64,000 bases of DNA from an uncultured Lachnospiraceae bacterium (GCA_910577825.1 CAJTOK010000003.1:66157-130156); one strand, 5' to 3'; positions 35,324-45,160 are shown, counted from the first letter of the stretch. Numbers and translations are program-made. Notes: a model not told the origin generated them from the letters alone.

Positions 35324-38119
35324 ATGAAAGCTGTTGTACAACATCCAGTTATATTATTATTAATACCTGTTGTTATAGCATTGCTGCTTGTAACATCACG
35401 CAATTTACGGATAGGGGATAAAGTGCGCAAAGGTTTTATTATAGGCATAAGGGCACTGCTTTTGTCTTTAATTATATGTGCTATGGCAGATATATCAGTT
35501 AATGTAAGTTCAAGCGATACAGGGACAGTGTTTTTAATTGATGTTTCAGAAAGCTTTGCAGCAAACAGGGATGAAGCAGCAAAAATAGTGCAGGATGCAG
35601 TTAAAGAACTGCCGAAGGGAAACAGGGTGGCAGTAGTGGCATTTGGCGCAGATGCAAGAATTGAGCAGTTTATGTCAGATACCAGCATGTTTACTGGTGT
35701 GGAAACAATGCCTGTAGTTACTTCTACCAACATTGAGAAGGCTGTAAGGGCAGGCATGGCTCTTTTTGATGATGATGAAGCAAAGCGCATAGTGCTTATA
35801 ACAGATGGAAACCAGAATGAAGGCCAGCTTGGTAAAATGGGCGCTCTGCTTATGGCAGAAAATGTAGAGGTTAATGTTTTAAAGAAGGAATTAAAAGTTA
35901 GCAATGAAGCCTATGTATCAGACCTTTTAGTGCCAGAGAAGATACAGGCAGGTGATAAGTTCAGGGTACAGGTTGAAGTTGAGAGTACTGTTAAGACAAA
36001 TGCGGTTTTGCAGCTTTATACAGGGGGAAAGCTTAGCAAACAGGAAAATGTCACACTCCAGGAGGGCAGCAATTCGTTTATTTTCCAGGATACAAGGAAA
36101 AAAGAAGGGTTTGCTGAATATAAGGCAGTAATAATACCTGATAAAGACACAATAAGCATTAACAACGAATACCAGGCAGTTACAGAAGCAGGCGGGACAG
36201 AGAAGATACTTGTTATTGAAGGTGCAAGGAATGAAACAATGGAATTTAGGAAACTGCTTTCTTCTGCCAATATAAGTTTTGATATTGTAAACCCTGCTGC
36301 AGCACCAGACAGCCTTGAGGGCATGAATAAATACAAGTGCATCATTATGGAAAATACTGCTGCAGACGGCCTTCCAGAGGGCTTTAAAAATTCACTTCCA
36401 TCATATGTAAAGGATTATGGCGGCGGGTTTATTGCAGCTGGCGGCAAAAGGAGTTTTGCACTTGGGAATTATAAAGATACACCTATAGAGGATGTGCTGC
36501 CTGTAAATATGGATATTTCCAAGGATAAGAAAATACCAGAAATGGGCATGATAATGGTAATTGACAAGTCAGGGAGCATGACAATGGATGATGGTGGCAA
36601 TAACAAGCTTGAAATGGCAAAAGATGCCGCCGCTTCTGCAATAGACAACCTGCGTGATACAGACAGCGCAGGTGTCATATCATTTGATGATACGTACAGA
36701 TGGAATGTAAAGATACAGAAAGCAAAGGATAAAGAGGATATAAAAAGCGGGATTTATGGAATAAAGGAAGGCGGCGGTACCAGTATATACCCTGCTGTAA
36801 AGGAAGCTTATGATAAAATTAAAAAACTTGACTGCCAGATAAAGCATATAATACTGCTTACAGACGGGCAGGACGGTTTTTATAACGCATACCCGGACCT
36901 TATCAGGAAACTGGAAAAGAATAATATAACACTTTCTACGGTTTCAATAGGGACTGATGCTGATGATAATTTTTTACAGAAGCTTGCAGAATCAAGTGGC
37001 GGAAGGTTTTATAATACAAAAGCCGGCACAGAACTTTCAAGGATATTTGCACAGGAAGTATATCTTGCACAGAAAGAATATATAGTAAACAGGGTATTTA
37101 CGCCAATAATTAAAAATACTGGCAGTGTATTAAGTGAAATGGCAATGGAGGGGCTGCCGGCAATGGCAGGATATGTTGCAACAAGCATAAAGCCTGAAGC
37201 GCAGCTGGTACTTGCCTCTGATAAGGATAATGACCCTGTACTTGCCTGCTGGCAGTACGGGCTCGGGCGTACTGTTGCCTTTACTTCAGATGTGACAAAC
37301 CAGTGGACAGGGAATTATGCTTTATGGAGCGGTTATCCTGATTTCTGGAAAAGCATAGTAAACTGGGTTACGGATATTGCAGAGGATGAGGGCAGTACAG
37401 CCAGTGTGTTACAGGAGGGCAGCAAAGGCAGGATTGTATATACAACAAAAGAATATTCTGGCAAGACAAAAGTAAAAGCCGTCTGTACAGGAAAGGACGG
37501 CAAAAAAACAGAAACAGAGCTTAAAGCCACTTCGCCAGGTGTATTTGAAGGGGAAACAGAAACAGCAGGAACAGGGGTTTATTCTATAAATGTTACAAAT
37601 ACAGAAGATGGTGTTGTAAAGGATTCAAAGAATACAAGGCTGGTAATGCAGTATTCACAGGAATACAGGTTTGCAGATGCCACAGACTGCCTTGACAGTT
37701 TTGTAAGCCAGACCGCAGGCAGGTTTATAGAAAACCTTGACGGTATATTTGACAGCAGGCCGGAGCAGGTGCAGGCAAATAAAAATATAACTGTACCATT
37801 GTTAGCAGCTGCGGTAATAGTCCTGTTAATAGATATAACATACAGAAGGCTTGATATAAAGCCAGGTGCCAGGATTGCAGTGGCAGTCCAGGGCAAGGCA
37901 GCCAAAATAAAAGCAAAGGCAGCGGAAGGCAGCAGAGAAAAAGCCAGAAGGAGGCAGCCACAGGCAGCGGATAATACCACTGCAATAAAGACAGAAGCAG
38001 TAACGGCACAAAGCGCCCAGAAGAAAGAGAAAAACAGCAGGCGGGAAAGAAAAGAAGATGTACATGACATGCTTGACATAGGAAGCCTGCTTGCAAAACA
38101 AAAGGAAAGGGAAAGATAA
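35324..38119 (+). CDS. Double-VWA, GATase-like membrane protein
   Basis: Protein of 931 residues. Two N-terminal membrane segments (about 8-24 and 40-58) are followed by VWA-1 with MIDAS DVSES, a beta-domain, a GATase-1-like stretch (EKILVIEGA... to GGGFIAAGGKRSF) and VWA-2 with MIDAS DKSGS and LLTDGQDG. After VWA-2 come GLGRTVAFTSD and GYPDFWKSIVNWV, as in other VWA/GATase membrane proteins. A late membrane segment (about 823-840) and a basic Ala/Lys-rich cytoplasmic tail end the protein. The ATG chosen follows GGGGGA; an upstream ATG at 35312 is inside that site. It closes the MoxR operon. Confidence 0.9.
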   Translation: MKAVVQHPVILLLIPVVIALLLVTSRNLRIGDKVRKGFIIGIRALLLSLIICAMADISVNVSSSDTGTVFLIDVSESFAANRDEAAKIVQDAVKELPKGNRVAVVAFGADARIEQFMSDTSMFTGVETMPVVTSTNIEKAVRAGMALFDDDEAKRIVLITDGNQNEGQLGKMGALLMAENVEVNVLKKELKVSNEAYVSDLLVPEKIQAGDKFRVQVEVESTVKTNAVLQLYTGGKLSKQENVTLQEGSNSFIFQDTRKKEGFAEYKAVIIPDKDTISINNEYQAVTEAGGTEKILVIEGARNETMEFRKLLSSANISFDIVNPAAAPDSLEGMNKYKCIIMENTAADGLPEGFKNSLPSYVKDYGGGFIAAGGKRSFALGNYKDTPIEDVLPVNMDISKDKKIPEMGMIMVIDKSGSMTMDDGGNNKLEMAKDAAASAIDNLRDTDSAGVISFDDTYRWNVKIQKAKDKEDIKSGIYGIKEGGGTSIYPAVKEAYDKIKKLDCQIKHIILLTDGQDGFYNAYPDLIRKLEKNNITLSTVSIGTDADDNFLQKLAESSGGRFYNTKAGTELSRIFAQEVYLAQKEYIVNRVFTPIIKNTGSVLSEMAMEGLPAMAGYVATSIKPEAQLVLASDKDNDPVLACWQYGLGRTVAFTSDVTNQWTGNYALWSGYPDFWKSIVNWVTDIAEDEGSTASVLQEGSKGRIVYTTKEYSGKTKVKAVCTGKDGKKTETELKATSPGVFEGETETAGTGVYSINVTNTEDGVVKDSKNTRLVMQYSQEYRFADATDCLDSFVSQTAGRFIENLDGIFDSRPEQVQANKNITVPLLAAAVIVLLIDITYRRLDIKPGARIAVAVQGKAAKIKAKAAEGSREKARRRQPQAADNTTAIKTEAVTAQSAQKKEKNSRRERKEDVHDMLDIGSLLAKQKERER

Positions 38120-38132
38120 TCCAGGTATCATT

Positions 38133-38182
38133 AAACCCTTTAAAAACCAGTCTTTTAAAGGACGGGTTTTTAAAGGGTTTGT
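38133..38182 (+). terminator. Long hairpin terminating the MoxR operon
   Basis: Perfect 16-base arms AAACCCTTTAAAAACC (38133-38148) and GGTTTTTAAAGGGTTT (38165-38180). The T-run after the stem is short, so termination strength is uncertain. Confidence 0.7.
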
Positions 38183-38221
38183 TCTGGTTAAAGGAATTTT
38201 TAGTTAAAATTCCCTGAAAAG

Positions 38222-38250
38222 TTGCATATAAACGAGATATATTGTATACT
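38222..38250 (+). promoter_or_regulatory. Sigma-A-type promoter for amidase operon
   Basis: TTGCAT (38222-38227), 17-base spacer, TATACT (38245-38250). It lies 40 bases before the amidase start, after the terminator. Confidence 0.7.
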
Positions 38251-38289
38251 AGATAGTGTTATTTTAACCAGACATAAAACGGGGTAATT

Positions 38290-39432
38290 ATGAAAGAGAA
38301 AGAGTGGCAGGGATTTGCAGTACAAAGCGTTTTGCTTCTTGCTGTGGTGCTGGCACTATCTGTTTTCCACCCAGGGGACATTATAAGGGATAATGGTACA
38401 AAAGTTATGGCTGATGGCACGGCAGTATTAAACAACAGCAAAAAAGTTACAAAGCAGGCCAGCCAGAAGAAAAAAGTTTCTGGATATGAATTACCAGTGA
38501 AAACAGATAAAGCACACATTACGGCACGCAGCAGTACATATATTAAGATACCAAAGCCTGCTGTCCAGACAGGTGCAGCAGTATATTTAAAAGATGAATA
38601 TATGGAACAGTGTGTACGCCTGGTTATCGAAAACAAATCAGGCAAAAAGCTTAAAAAAGAAGATATTGCCAGATATAATAATGGCAGGAAATATAAAGGG
38701 AAAGTTAATAAAAAGAATAAAAAAGATATTGCAGAAAGCATGTGTATAAGGTATTCTGTGAAGAAAAATACGTACAGGACAGAACTGGAATTAAAGACAA
38801 AGCATTTATATGCACCTGTACTTTATGAAACAGATAAAGCATATTTTATTTCACTTGCAAAACCAAGGGATGTATATGATAAAATAATTGTTGTAGATGC
38901 AGGACATGGCGGGAGTGATGAAGGTACTTCTTCAGCATATGGCCACCAGGAGAAGGATTACAACCTTCTGGTACTTAAAGAACTTAAACAGATGTTAGAT
39001 AAGACAGATATAAAAGTTTATTATACACGTCTTAGTGACAAGAAGATAACAAAGCCAGCAAGGACAGAACTTGCCAATAAACTTGAAGCAGACCTTTTTA
39101 TAAGCATACACTGCAATTCAGAAGATGGTGACGGGAGCGCTTATGGTGTAGAAACCTTGTATTCAAAAAGAAAGCCGCTTAATTCAAAGCTTGACAATAA
39201 GAAGCTCTCTAAGATTCTTCTTAATAATGTGGCAGAAGAACTTGGCAATAAGAAGCGTGGTGTTATAAGAAGGGAGGGGCTTTATCTTATGCACCACTTA
39301 GAAGTCCCTGCATCTATTGTAGAGGTTGGGTATATGTCTAATAAATCAGACTTAAAATATATATTAAAAAAGAGTGGCCAGAAAAAGGCGGCCAGGGGTA
39401 TTTATAAAGGAATAATGGAGGCACTTGGATGA
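38290..39432 (+). CDS. N-acetylmuramoyl-L-alanine amidase (Amidase_3)
   Basis: Peptidoglycan hydrolase of 380 residues. A hydrophobic N-terminal segment (about 10-26) exports or anchors it. A Lys-rich middle domain of unclear family (30-195) precedes the Amidase_3 catalytic domain (about 197-378). The zinc ligands are visible as DAGHGG (His), HQEKDYN (Glu) and SIHCNS (His). The catalytic glutamate is in VEVGYMSN. It cleaves the bond between muramic acid and the stem peptide, for growth, division or spore-mother-cell lysis. The stop overlaps the rdgB start (ATGA). Confidence 0.93.
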   Translation: MKEKEWQGFAVQSVLLLAVVLALSVFHPGDIIRDNGTKVMADGTAVLNNSKKVTKQASQKKKVSGYELPVKTDKAHITARSSTYIKIPKPAVQTGAAVYLKDEYMEQCVRLVIENKSGKKLKKEDIARYNNGRKYKGKVNKKNKKDIAESMCIRYSVKKNTYRTELELKTKHLYAPVLYETDKAYFISLAKPRDVYDKIIVVDAGHGGSDEGTSSAYGHQEKDYNLLVLKELKQMLDKTDIKVYYTRLSDKKITKPARTELANKLEADLFISIHCNSEDGDGSAYGVETLYSKRKPLNSKLDNKKLSKILLNNVAEELGNKKRGVIRREGLYLMHHLEVPASIVEVGYMSNKSDLKYILKKSGQKKAARGIYKGIMEALG

Positions 39433-40031
39433 AGAAAATTATTGTTGCTACCTGCAACCAGGATAAGATAAAGGAAATACGTGAAATCCTTGCAGGGGAT
39501 GGCATAGAGTATGTATCACTGGAAGATGAAGGGCTGTCAGGTATTAATATTACAGAAGATGGTTCTACATTTGAGGAAAATGCAGTAATAAAGGCAAAGA
39601 CTGTATCAGAGGCTACAGGTTTAATGGTACTTGCAGATGATTCAGGGCTTGAAGTTGACTATCTTGGCGGTGCACCAGGCATTTATTCTGCAAGGTATAT
39701 GGGGGAAGATACACCATATACCATTAAGAATAACCATATAATAGAAGAACTTAAAGATGCAGAGGGTGATGAAAGAAGTGCGAGGTTTGTGTGTGTAATG
39801 GCATGTGCATTCCCGGATGGCAGGGTAATTACTACAGAAGGAAAAATAGAAGGGCAGATTGCATATGAAGAAAAGGGTGAAAACGGATTTGGCTATGACC
39901 CGGTATTTTACCTTCCAGAAAAGGGATGTACAACGGCACAGCTTAAACCAGAAGAGAAAAATGCCATAAGCCACAGGGGCAGGGCACTGCGGGCAATGAA
40001 TAAAAAACTTGCAGAAGAAGGGATAATATAG
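39429..40031 (+). CDS. rdgB: XTP/dITP diphosphatase (RdgB/HAM1)
   Basis: House-cleaning nucleotidase of 200 residues that removes ITP and XTP from the nucleotide pool. N-terminal ATCNQDKIKEI carries the T-x-N-x-x-K motif. DDSGLEVDYLGGAPGIYSARY is the family core. GFGYDPVF and the C-terminal ISHRGRAL complete the site. It overlaps the amidase stop by four bases and abuts the phosphodiesterase gene, so the three form an operon. Confidence 0.95.
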   Translation: MKKIIVATCNQDKIKEIREILAGDGIEYVSLEDEGLSGINITEDGSTFEENAVIKAKTVSEATGLMVLADDSGLEVDYLGGAPGIYSARYMGEDTPYTIKNNHIIEELKDAEGDERSARFVCVMACAFPDGRVITTEGKIEGQIAYEEKGENGFGYDPVFYLPEKGCTTAQLKPEEKNAISHRGRALRAMNKKLAEEGII

Positions 40032-40520
40032 ATGCCAGCAAAGATATTGATTGTAAGTGATACCCATGGAAATAATACAAATTTAAGGAAAGCTATAGCC
40101 AATATGGGAGAAAACCTTGACTTAATGGTACATCTTGGCGATTTTATGTGCCATCCTGATGTTATAAGGGGGCTTGTGGACTGTCCTGTTGAAATGGTAA
40201 GGGGAAATTGTGATTCATTATCTTCCATCCAGTCTGCAAAGCTTATAGATATAGCAGGACATAAAGCATTTATCACACATGGCCATACATACGGGGGCAA
40301 ATGGGGGATAGATACAATGAAGGACATAGCCAGGGAAAACGGGGCAGGGATAGTAATGTTCGGGCATACCCATGAACCTATGGCAGATAAAACGCCTGGC
40401 ATGGCTGTAATAAACCCTGGCAGCCTTTCAAGGCCAAGGCAGGACGGCGGAAGGCCTACATATATTGTTATGACAGTTAAAGATAATGGTGATACAGATT
40501 ATTCAGTTGTATATATTTAA
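40032..40520 (+). CDS. YfcE/MJ0936-type metallophosphoesterase
   Basis: Phosphodiesterase of 162 residues. All calcineurin-like metal motifs are present: VSDTHGN (residues 7-13), HLGD, GNCD, THGHTYGG and FGHTH. Length fits the YfcE/MJ0936 group. It directly follows rdgB, a frequent pairing in clostridia (often after rph). The substrate in cells is not established. Followed by cheR after 20 bases. Confidence 0.92.
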   Translation: MPAKILIVSDTHGNNTNLRKAIANMGENLDLMVHLGDFMCHPDVIRGLVDCPVEMVRGNCDSLSSIQSAKLIDIAGHKAFITHGHTYGGKWGIDTMKDIARENGAGIVMFGHTHEPMADKTPGMAVINPGSLSRPRQDGGRPTYIVMTVKDNGDTDYSVVYI

Positions 40521-40540
40521 TTATTATATAAGGATGGGAA

Positions 40541-41356
40541 ATGAGGTGTAACATGCAGCTTACAGATAAAGAGTTTTCATGGATTGTATCATATGTCCAT
40601 AATAAATATGGAATTAACCTGTCACAGAAAAGGGTATTAATAGCAGGGAGGCTTGAAAATTATCTTTTAAGGAATGGTTACCAGAGTTATAGTGAATATA
40701 TTGCAAAGGTAGAACAAGACCCTGGCGGGGAAGAAGCTACTAATATGATTAATGTACTTACTACAAACCATACATTTTTTATGAGGGAATCAATACACTT
40801 TGAATATATGCAGAAAGTTGCGCTTCCATGGATAAAACAGAGTGCAGCAGCAAAGAAAGATGCAAGGATATGGTCTGCTGCCTCTTCAACAGGTGAAGAG
40901 CCCTATGTAATCGCAATGATTTTAAAAGAATTTTTTGGAATGACGCCTGGATGGAATACACAGGTGCTTGCCACAGATTTATCAACAAGGGTGCTTAAAC
41001 ATGCAATGGAAGGAAGGTATCTTGCAGAGCAGATAACACCACTTCCAGATAAATGGAAGAGAAAATATTTTACACGTATTTCAAATGAGGAATACCAGGT
41101 TAAAGCGGAATTAAGGAAAGAACTGGTATTCAGGCAGTTTAACCTTATGGATGACATTAAATTTAAGGGATTGTTCCATATAGTATTTCTGCGTAATGTT
41201 ATGATATACTTTGATGAGGACACAAAGACAAAGCTTCTGAACAGGATTTACAACCATATGGAAAAAGGTGCTTTCCTGTTTATAGGAACTACAGAGAGTA
41301 TTGATAAAGTAAACACGCCTTTCAGGTATGTGCAGCCCTCAATTTACATGAAATAA
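40541..41356 (+). CDS. cheR: Chemotaxis protein methyltransferase CheR
   Basis: Transfers methyl groups from SAM to glutamates of chemoreceptors. It has 271 residues with an N-terminal helical domain and the C-terminal SAM domain. The conserved RESIHFEY, AASSTGEEPY, ATDLSTRVLKHA, NLMDD and FLRNVMIYFD motifs are present. AGGA lies six bases before this ATG; ATG at 40553 after GAGGTG is an alternative that shortens it by four residues. It is first in the che cluster. Confidence 0.95.
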   Translation: MRCNMQLTDKEFSWIVSYVHNKYGINLSQKRVLIAGRLENYLLRNGYQSYSEYIAKVEQDPGGEEATNMINVLTTNHTFFMRESIHFEYMQKVALPWIKQSAAAKKDARIWSAASSTGEEPYVIAMILKEFFGMTPGWNTQVLATDLSTRVLKHAMEGRYLAEQITPLPDKWKRKYFTRISNEEYQVKAELRKELVFRQFNLMDDIKFKGLFHIVFLRNVMIYFDEDTKTKLLNRIYNHMEKGAFLFIGTTESIDKVNTPFRYVQPSIYMK

Positions 41357-41398
41357 GATAAAAAAGATTAATAAAATATAAAGAAGGGATGTAAAATT

Positions 41399-42424
41399 AT
41401 GAGGCCTATAAGAGTTTTAGTTGTTGATGATTCAGCGCTGTTCAGGAATATGCTGTCACAGATACTTGACAGCGACCCAATGATTCATGTGGTGGCAACA
41501 GCAGCAGACCCATACCAGGCAAGGGACATGATTATACGTTATGAACCTGATGTAATGACGCTGGATGTTGAAATGCCAAGGATGGACGGCATAGCATTTC
41601 TTAAAAGGCTTATGCCACAGCATCCTATACCTACAGTTATGATTAGCTCGCTTAATTCCGCGGTTTTTGACGCAATGGCAAATGGTGCGGTTGATTTCGT
41701 TGATAAACCACAAGGCATGAGCACTGAGCAGATGGGTACATGGATAAGAGGTGAACTTATAACAAAGATAAAGATTGCATCTACGGTAAAAGTCGGGAAG
41801 TATAAGGCAGCAGAGGAGTTTAAGGTAAATTCAACAGGAAGGCAGTATCCAAATAAAGTAGTTGCAATAGGCGCTTCTACAGGAGGGACAGAAGCAATTT
41901 ACAATGTAGTAAAAAGGTTTAATGTTGATATACCAGGCACAGTCATTGTACAGCATATGCCGCCCGGGTTTACCAAAATGTATGCAGAAAGGCTTAATAA
42001 CCAGTGCAGGGTAGCTGTAAAAGAAGCTGAAAATGGTGATATACTTGAAAGAGGCAAAATCCTTGTTGCAGCAGGTGACAAACATATGCGCCTTGTTAAA
42101 TCAGGCAATGTATACCGTGTTGAATGTAAAGAAGGGGAAAGGGTCAACGGCCACTGCCCTTCAGTAGATGTACTGTTCCGTTCTGTTGCAAGTGCTGCAG
42201 CAAGCAATGCAATAGGCGTAATACTGACAGGAATGGGCGGTGACGGGGCACTAGGGCTTAGTGCCATGCGCAAGGCAGGTGCACATACAATAGGGCAGGA
42301 CGAGAAAAGCTGTGTTGTTTACGGCATGCCTAAGGTAGCTTTTGACATCGGTGCCGTTGAATACCAGGTACCACTGGAAAATATCGCAGCAAAGGTGTAT
42401 AATATACTTAATTCAATACCTTGA
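41399..42424 (+). CDS. cheB: Chemotaxis methylesterase CheB
   Basis: Protein-glutamate methylesterase/deamidase of 341 residues. Receiver domain with phospho-acceptor D56 (TLDVEMPRMDG). Catalytic domain with the Ser-His-Asp triad in GASTGG (S160), VQHMPPGFT and GMGGDGALG. It opposes CheR in receptor adaptation. AAGAAGGGATG lies upstream. Separated from cheR by 42 bases. Confidence 0.96.
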   Translation: MRPIRVLVVDDSALFRNMLSQILDSDPMIHVVATAADPYQARDMIIRYEPDVMTLDVEMPRMDGIAFLKRLMPQHPIPTVMISSLNSAVFDAMANGAVDFVDKPQGMSTEQMGTWIRGELITKIKIASTVKVGKYKAAEEFKVNSTGRQYPNKVVAIGASTGGTEAIYNVVKRFNVDIPGTVIVQHMPPGFTKMYAERLNNQCRVAVKEAENGDILERGKILVAAGDKHMRLVKSGNVYRVECKEGERVNGHCPSVDVLFRSVASAAASNAIGVILTGMGGDGALGLSAMRKAGAHTIGQDEKSCVVYGMPKVAFDIGAVEYQVPLENIAAKVYNILNSIP

Positions 42425-42487
42425 TATATAGGAAGGAACTAATAATATTGCCATATGTATACCATATATGGCAGAATGGAGGGAACT

Positions 42488-42883
42488 ATGAGAATACTTA
42501 TTGCAGAGGATGATTTTGCAAGCAGGAAGTTTATGCTTAAATTTTTATCAAAATTCGGGGAGTGTGATGTCACAGTTGACGGAATGGAGGCAGTGGACGC
42601 ATATCTTATGGCACTTGATGCCCAGACTCCTTATGACCTTGTCTGCCTTGACATAATGATGCCGGCATTTGACGGATACCAGGCTTTAAAAGCTATCAGG
42701 GATATTGAGCAGGAAAGGAAAATCCCAGAAGAAGAAAGGGCTAAAATAATTATGACAACAGCACTGAATGAAGGGGCGAATGTAAATAAAGCATTTGACC
42801 TTGGCTGTGTTGCATATGCAGGGAAGCCTATAGACCAGGCAAAGTTTGAAAGTGTTTTGAAAAAACTTGAACTGATACCATAA
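42488..42883 (+). CDS. cheY: CheY-like chemotaxis response regulator
   Basis: Single-domain receiver of 131 residues. D8/D9, phospho-acceptor D55 (CLDIMMPAFDG), the switch threonine and the lysine in AGKPID are all present, with no output domain. GGAGGG precedes this ATG; the ATG at 42455 has no such site. Between cheB and cheA it is the likely flagellar-motor output, though a second cheY elsewhere cannot be excluded. Confidence 0.9.
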   Translation: MRILIAEDDFASRKFMLKFLSKFGECDVTVDGMEAVDAYLMALDAQTPYDLVCLDIMMPAFDGYQALKAIRDIEQERKIPEEERAKIIMTTALNEGANVNKAFDLGCVAYAGKPIDQAKFESVLKKLELIP

Positions 42884-42898
42884 ATATTAGAAAGGGAA

Positions 42899-42930
42899 CT
42901 CCTAAGCTTAATAAATACATAGCTTAGGGG
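42899..42930 (+). promoter_or_regulatory. Stem-loop between cheY and cheA
   Basis: CTCCTAAGCT (42899-42908) pairs with AGCTTAGGGG (42921-42930) around a 12-base loop. There is no T-run, so it may tune cheY-cheA stoichiometry or protect mRNA ends rather than terminate. Confidence 0.5.
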
Positions 42931-42961
42931 CTTCTGGTTTTACTGTGGAAAGGAGTAAGAA

Positions 42962-45142
42962 ATGTCTGACGATATGATTACAGAAGGCATGCTGGACATG
43001 TTTATATTTGAAACAGAACAGGGCCTTGAGAATCTTCAAAATATCTGCCTGGACAGTAAAGATGCAGGTGAATTTGATGAGGATAATGTTAATGAAATAT
43101 TCCGTATAATGCACACCATAAAGGGTGCTTCTGCTGTTATGATGTACCAGAATATAGCTACATTATCACATAAACTTGAAGATGTATTTTATTTTATAAG
43201 GGAAAACCAGCCTGATAATGTACCACATGAAGAACTTGTTGATGATGTGCTGGAAGTATCTGACTTTATAACCAATGAACTTGAAAAGATTAAAGACGGC
43301 CTTGAATCGGACGGGGATTCAACAGAACTTATAGAAAGGCTTAGTACATTTCTTGACAAGATACAAGGCAATGTGCCTGCTGAAACAGTAGTCCCTGTCC
43401 AGGAAACACCACTTCAGGAAACACCACGTTTTTATATAGCTCCTGTTGCATCTGATGACAGCAGGTTTTACAGTATTTTCATTACCTATATGAAAGACCT
43501 TGATATGGCAAATATAAGGGCATATATGGCAGTTAATTCCCTTAAAGGCATAGCTGAAGATATACTTTTTACGCCATCTGATATAATTACAAATCCTGAA
43601 AGTTCCAATGTTGTGCTGGAATTTGGCTTCAGGATTGCCTTACAGACAACAGAAGGGCCTGACAGGATTATGGAACTTGTCAATTCAAGCGCCGGCATAG
43701 AAAATATAGAGATTAATGAATGCACAAGTGAAGAATTTCTGGAATTTTGCGTTGAGGCAGAAACACCTGTGGCAACTGCAGGCGAAGTCCTTACAGAGCC
43801 TGTTAAAACACCAACAATCCTTATAGACAGCCAGAAACCACAGGCTGTAAAAGAACAGATGGCTAAAGAGGCAGAAGCAGCAGGGGCAGAAGCTGTAAAT
43901 ACAGAAGAAAGCAAGAAGGAAGAAGGGACACCAAAGAAAGCACCAGTAAAGCGCCCAGCAGCTAAAAAGGGCGAGGCACAGAGTTTTATAAGCGTAAATA
44001 TCAAGAAAATGGATTTGCTTATGGATTTAATAGGGGAGCTTGTAATTGCAGAAGCCACTGTATTACAAAACCCGGATTTAAAAGTGCCAGGGCTTGACCT
44101 TTCAAACTTCCAGAAGTCTGCAGCACAGCTTTCAAAGATTACTTCCGAACTCCAGGATGCAATAATGGCAATGCGGATGATGCCGCTTAAAAATACATTC
44201 CAGAAGATGAACCGTATTGTATATGATACATCCAAGAAGCTTGGCAAAGACATTGAGCTTGAAGTAATTGGTGAAGATACCGAAGTTGACAAAAATATTA
44301 TTGAGCATATATCTGACCCGCTTATGCACCTTATACGTAACTCTGTTGACCATGGCATTGAAAGCAATGAAGAACGTGCAGAGGCAGGCAAAACTGAAAA
44401 AGGAAGGATTATACTTGAAGCCAAGAATGAAGGCGGCCAGGTATGGATTTCTGTTTCAGATAACGGGCACGGGCTTAACCGTGAAAACATACTTGCCAAG
44501 GCAAAATCAAACGGCCTTCTTGGCAGCCGCTCAGAAAAAGACCTTACCGACAAAGAAGTATTTAACTTTATTACACTTCCTGGATTTTCAACTAAGAAGC
44601 AGGTTACTGAATATTCAGGGCGTGGCGTAGGAATGGATGTTGTTGTTAAGAATATACAGGATGTAGGCGGTATGCTTGATATAGAAAGCGTACAGGGCGA
44701 AGGTTCAACAATGACAATGAAAATACCACTTACACTTGCTATAATAGATGGAATAATATTCTCTGTGGCAGATACAAACTTTGTATCACCTACAAACAGT
44801 GTAGCAGAATTTATAAGGCTTTCAAGTGATAAACTTATAGTCGAGCCTGACGGTGAAGAGTATGTAATGATACGTGAAGAGTATTACCCGCTTATAAGGC
44901 TGAATAAATTTTACCACCTTAATGGTGCAGTAGATAATATAGAAGATGGTATTGTAGTAGTCCTTACACATGAAGATAAAAACCTTGCAATATTTGCAGA
45001 TAAACTTATAGGGGAACAGGAAATAGTTGTTAAGCCTATCCCTTCATATATCAAGAAAGTAAACGGAATATCAGGCTGTACACAGCTTGGGGATGGAAGT
45101 ATAAGCCTTATTATAGATGCAGGTGCACTTGTAAGGGCATAA
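42962..45142 (+). CDS. cheA: Chemotaxis histidine kinase CheA
   Basis: Kinase of 726 residues. HPt domain with phospho-histidine H51 in IMHTIKGASA. A linker and CheY-binding-like middle region lie at about 155-260. An Ala/Lys/Glu-rich linker comes next. P3 dimerisation starts near 340. The ATPase domain shows HLIRNSVDHGIE (N box), SDNGHGL, GFSTK and GRGVGMDVV. The P5 CheW-like regulatory domain runs from about 590 to the end. Neither cheW, cheC nor cheD is in this cluster, so the coupling protein must be encoded elsewhere. Confidence 0.96.
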   Translation: MSDDMITEGMLDMFIFETEQGLENLQNICLDSKDAGEFDEDNVNEIFRIMHTIKGASAVMMYQNIATLSHKLEDVFYFIRENQPDNVPHEELVDDVLEVSDFITNELEKIKDGLESDGDSTELIERLSTFLDKIQGNVPAETVVPVQETPLQETPRFYIAPVASDDSRFYSIFITYMKDLDMANIRAYMAVNSLKGIAEDILFTPSDIITNPESSNVVLEFGFRIALQTTEGPDRIMELVNSSAGIENIEINECTSEEFLEFCVEAETPVATAGEVLTEPVKTPTILIDSQKPQAVKEQMAKEAEAAGAEAVNTEESKKEEGTPKKAPVKRPAAKKGEAQSFISVNIKKMDLLMDLIGELVIAEATVLQNPDLKVPGLDLSNFQKSAAQLSKITSELQDAIMAMRMMPLKNTFQKMNRIVYDTSKKLGKDIELEVIGEDTEVDKNIIEHISDPLMHLIRNSVDHGIESNEERAEAGKTEKGRIILEAKNEGGQVWISVSDNGHGLNRENILAKAKSNGLLGSRSEKDLTDKEVFNFITLPGFSTKKQVTEYSGRGVGMDVVVKNIQDVGGMLDIESVQGEGSTMTMKIPLTLAIIDGIIFSVADTNFVSPTNSVAEFIRLSSDKLIVEPDGEEYVMIREEYYPLIRLNKFYHLNGAVDNIEDGIVVVLTHEDKNLAIFADKLIGEQEIVVKPIPSYIKKVNGISGCTQLGDGSISLIIDAGALVRA

Positions 45143-45160
45143 ATCCCGCATAATATAAAA

